Below are positions 61,990 to 64,000 of a DNA stretch of 64,000 nt, piece after piece (positions within the stretch are counted from its first letter, which is position 1; the number at the start of each line of letters is the position of its first letter). The notes below the pieces were generated by a model. That model searched no databases. It was not told the origin of the DNA and saw only the letters and a list, made by a program, of their open reading frames with translations. The stretch comes from Acidiferrimicrobium sp. IK (lineage in GTDB: Bacteria > Actinomycetota > Acidimicrobiia > Acidimicrobiales > Palsa-688): NCBI RefSeq assembly GCF_025499425.1, contig NZ_JAIMCB010000008.1, forward strand, positions 124,001-188,000, in the 5' to 3' direction. Made by a program: the position numbers and the translations under genes.

Positions 61990-62700
61990 CCCGGCGGCCC
62001 CGGCAGTATCCGGCGAAGTAAAAGCCTGAGATCCTGGCCTAGTACGAGCGGCTGGGAGCGGCCGGCAACGGTGCCCTGTTGCGCCGGAGGGCCTGAACCG
62101 TCGTTAATCTACGAGCGGCGCAAGCAACGCGACCGCGGAGCCGTGTCCGAGCTGGCCCGGCCGTCCGGGCGGCAGGCGGTCGACCCGAAAGCCATGGAGA
62201 TCGCCCGGTTGAAGCGCCGGGCGGCGCGGGCCGAGGCGGAGTTGGACAAGGCCCGGCGGGTGATCCAGATCCAGGGAAAACTCTCCGCGCTGTGGGAGCA
62301 GCTCGCCGCCGACAGCGCCTCGACGGAGACGAGGGGCGAGACCAGGTGATCGACGCGGCCATCGAGGAACTCGTGCCGCTGATCGGTGTCCGCACGGCCT
62401 GTGAGGGCGCTCGGCGAGGCCCAGGCCCGCTGGTATCGCCGGCGCCGCCAGAGCCCGCCTGCGGCACGGCCACCGGCATCCCAGCCTCGGGCGCTTTCGG
62501 CCGAGGAGCGAGATCGGGTGCGGGCGGTGCTCAACTCGCCCGAGCATGTGGACGAGGCCCCGACCACCGTCTACGCGAAGCTGCTTGACGACGGCATCTA
62601 TCTGGCGTCGGTGCCGACCATGTACAGGATCCTGCGTTCCCACGGCGAGGTCCGGGAACGCCGCCGTCACGCCACCCATCCGGCGCACAGAAGCCGTTCT
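61990..62700 (+). mobile_element. Degenerate IS3-like transposase (orfA and truncated orfB)
   Basis: OrfA pieces: RQYPAK*KPEILA*YERLGAAGNGALLRR, then a frameshift, then LIYERRKQRDRGAVSELARPSGRQ and the leucine-zipper-like ARLKRRAARAEAELDKARRVIQIQGKLSAL. OrfB begins GTG 62346 (VIDAAIEELVPLIGVRTACE), shifts frame at about 62403, and continues ALGEAQARWYRRRRQSPPA ... PTTVYAKLLDDGIYLASVPTMYRILRSHGEVRERRRHATHPA. The DDE catalytic core that should follow is absent. Stops, two frameshifts and truncation make it inactive. Confidence 0.8.
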
Positions 62701-62854
62701 ACGACACCCACCGGGCCGCCGGTGACACCGATCCGAGCAGAAACCTCCCGAAGCCGCTTGACATTTCGAGCCGTGAGAGTCTGGCCGCAGCGGTTGGGCG
62801 CGTGTTGGCATGACGCCGCGCTGGTCGATCCCGCGGAGGCGACCCGCCACGGCA

Positions 62855-63724
62855 CTAGTCGAGTGGTGGCCCCGCCGCCAGGTCGTCGAACTGCTGGGCT
62901 CCGACGACGCCCAGCAGCTGCAAACGGTCGGCCGACTCCGAGCCCGGCGTGGCGGTGTACACGAGCAGGATCTGCGAGTCGCTCTCCGCCACCAGCGTCT
63001 GGCACTCCAGGTCGATGACGCCGACGTGGGGGTGCACGAAGCGCTTCGGTTCGGTCCCCGGCCGCCACGACACGTCGTGCTCGGCCCAGAGCGCAGCGAA
63101 CTCCGGCGACGCGTCTCGCAGTCGGTCGACCAGGTCACGGCCCCGTCGGTCGTCGGGGTGCCGGCTGACGGCCGTCCGCAGCCCCGCGGCGTACGACCGC
63201 GACAAGCGGTCGTGGTCTTCCGGGGCGTGCAGGGTCCGCTCGGCGGGGTCGGCGAACCACCGGTACCAGCGCGATCGCTGCGGCGTGCCCCACCCGAAGC
63301 GGGTCTCGTCGCCGAGGAGGGCCACCGCCAGCGGGTTCTGGGCCAGCACCTCGCCGAGGTCGTTGGTCACCATGGCCGGCGCGTCGAGCCGGTCGAGGAC
63401 CCGGTGCAAACCTCTGCTCACGTGATCGGAGCGCGACCCGTCGACCGACGGGGCGTGGCCGGCCAGCCGGAAGAGGTGGTCGCGCTCGGCCCGGCTCAGG
63501 CGAAGGGCCCGCGCGATGGCCGCCAGCATCGACACCGACGGCTGCGGGCCTCGCCGCTGCTCGAGGCGGGTGTAGTAGTCGGTGGACATCCCCGCGACCA
63601 TGGCGACCTCCTCGCGGCGCAAGCCCGGCGTCCGGCGCCGAGCCGAGCGGCCCATCCCGAGGTCCTCCGGCTGCAGGGCTTCACGCCGGCGGCGGAGGAA
63701 GTCGGCGAGCTGCGCGCGGTCCAC
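62855..63724 (-). CDS. XRE-family transcriptional regulator with MmyB-like ligand domain
   Basis: 289 aa. The HTH is RRRTPGLRREEVAMVAGMSTDYYTRLEQ; the C-terminal MmyB-like PAS-type domain contains LDAPAMVTNDLGEVLAQNPLAVALLGD and RWFADPAERTLHAPEDHD. GTG 63724 (VDRAQLADFLRRRREAL) is the family start. Such genes are usually divergent from the oxidoreductase they control, as here with the SDR gene 103 bp away. Confidence 0.92.
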   Translation of the reverse strand: MDRAQLADFLRRRREALQPEDLGMGRSARRRTPGLRREEVAMVAGMSTDYYTRLEQRRGPQPSVSMLAAIARALRLSRAERDHLFRLAGHAPSVDGSRSDHVSRGLHRVLDRLDAPAMVTNDLGEVLAQNPLAVALLGDETRFGWGTPQRSRWYRWFADPAERTLHAPEDHDRLSRSYAAGLRTAVSRHPDDRRGRDLVDRLRDASPEFAALWAEHDVSWRPGTEPKRFVHPHVGVIDLECQTLVAESDSQILLVYTATPGSESADRLQLLGVVGAQQFDDLAAGPPLD

Positions 63725-63827
63725 GGCTCCCAGTATGGGCGCCTCCCGGAGCGCCGAGCCAGGGATCGCCGATCCCCCGCTCGTTAGGCCCCTTGTCCCG
63801 CCGAGCGGGGCGGCGCAGCGTGGAAGC

Positions 63828-64000
63828 ATGACCACCGCAGCTCATGCACCGACCGCGCTCGTCACCGGCTCCAGCCGCGGCCTCGGCCGGGCGACCGCCC
63901 TCGCCCTCGCCGCGGCCGGCGTCGACGTCATCGTGACCTACCGGACCCAGGAGACCGCAGCCAAGGAGGTGACCGACCAGATCGCCGCGCTCGGCCGGCG
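63828..64000 (+). CDS. Short-chain dehydrogenase/reductase (5' part, runs off the right edge)
   Basis: 57 codons visible. ALVTGSSRGLGRATALALA is the NAD(P)-binding TGxxxGxG motif of classical SDRs, followed by VDVIVTYRTQET. ATG 63828 is clear. The catalytic Ser-Tyr-Lys part is outside the window. Divergent from the MmyB-like regulator, which probably responds to its substrate. Confidence 0.88.
   Translation, partial: MTTAAHAPTALVTGSSRGLGRATALALAAAGVDVIVTYRTQETAAKEVTDQIAALGR

Overview
The window is high-GC DNA of an actinobacterium. The mec-cysO-cysM cysteine pathway, a paired XPB helicase, WXG100/FtsK type VII secretion genes, Pkn-type kinases and FHA proteins all point that way. The missing mycobacterial ESX partners (EccB, EccD, EccE, mycosin) and the PP2C/FHA/kinase/FN3/MoxR/DUF58/TgpA gene order suggest a deep lineage such as Acidimicrobiia; that placement is inference. 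Mutually overlapping stop/start codons (ATGA, GTGA) are very common.

Layout. 1-1072: MBL-fold hydrolase (partial) and murI on the minus strand. 1362-3316: a polysaccharide-type ABC exporter whose permease is intact but whose ATPase gene is decayed. 3373-10045: a cluster of double-zinc-ribbon membrane proteins (one broken by a 14-bp tandem duplication), an alpha/beta hydrolase, an RDD protein, a DUF2752 protein and an N-acetylmuramoyl-L-alanine amidase. 7914-31865: one long minus-strand gene chain. Read in transcription order it encodes PP2C phosphatase, FHA protein, Ser/Thr kinase, FHA/winged-helix protein, a 2078-residue FN3 surface protein, MoxR ATPase, DUF58, a TgpA-like protein without its catalytic Cys, an FHA-EccC/EssC secretion ATPase, WXG100 protein, a WXG-domain membrane protein, an unknown, a zinc-ribbon protein and the amidase. 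It combines the bifidobacterial 'PFNA' type of cluster with a minimal type VII secretion core, and it is the most interesting system here.

32073-42353, plus strand: a HTH-nSTAND-WD40 protein, an XRE/nucleotidyltransferase pair, the helicase-associated protein plus XPB helicase, and a VapBC pair. 42455-44177, minus strand: cysM, cysO, mec. In M. tuberculosis mec-cysO-cysM lies next to murI and the MBL gene; here the two halves flank about 41 kb. 44204-46412: smpB, a site-2 protease and tmRNA (ssrA).

46413-62700 is an accessory island beside ssrA. It holds several toxin-antitoxin modules (two VapBC-type, RES/Xre, orphan antitoxins, a decayed nucleotidyltransferase module), two ATPases of defence-like type, a TetR-controlled NmrA/cupin/esterase operon, IS remnants (ISKra4-like, IS3-like) and several frameshifted genes. 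The right end has an MmyB-like XRE regulator divergent from a partial SDR gene.
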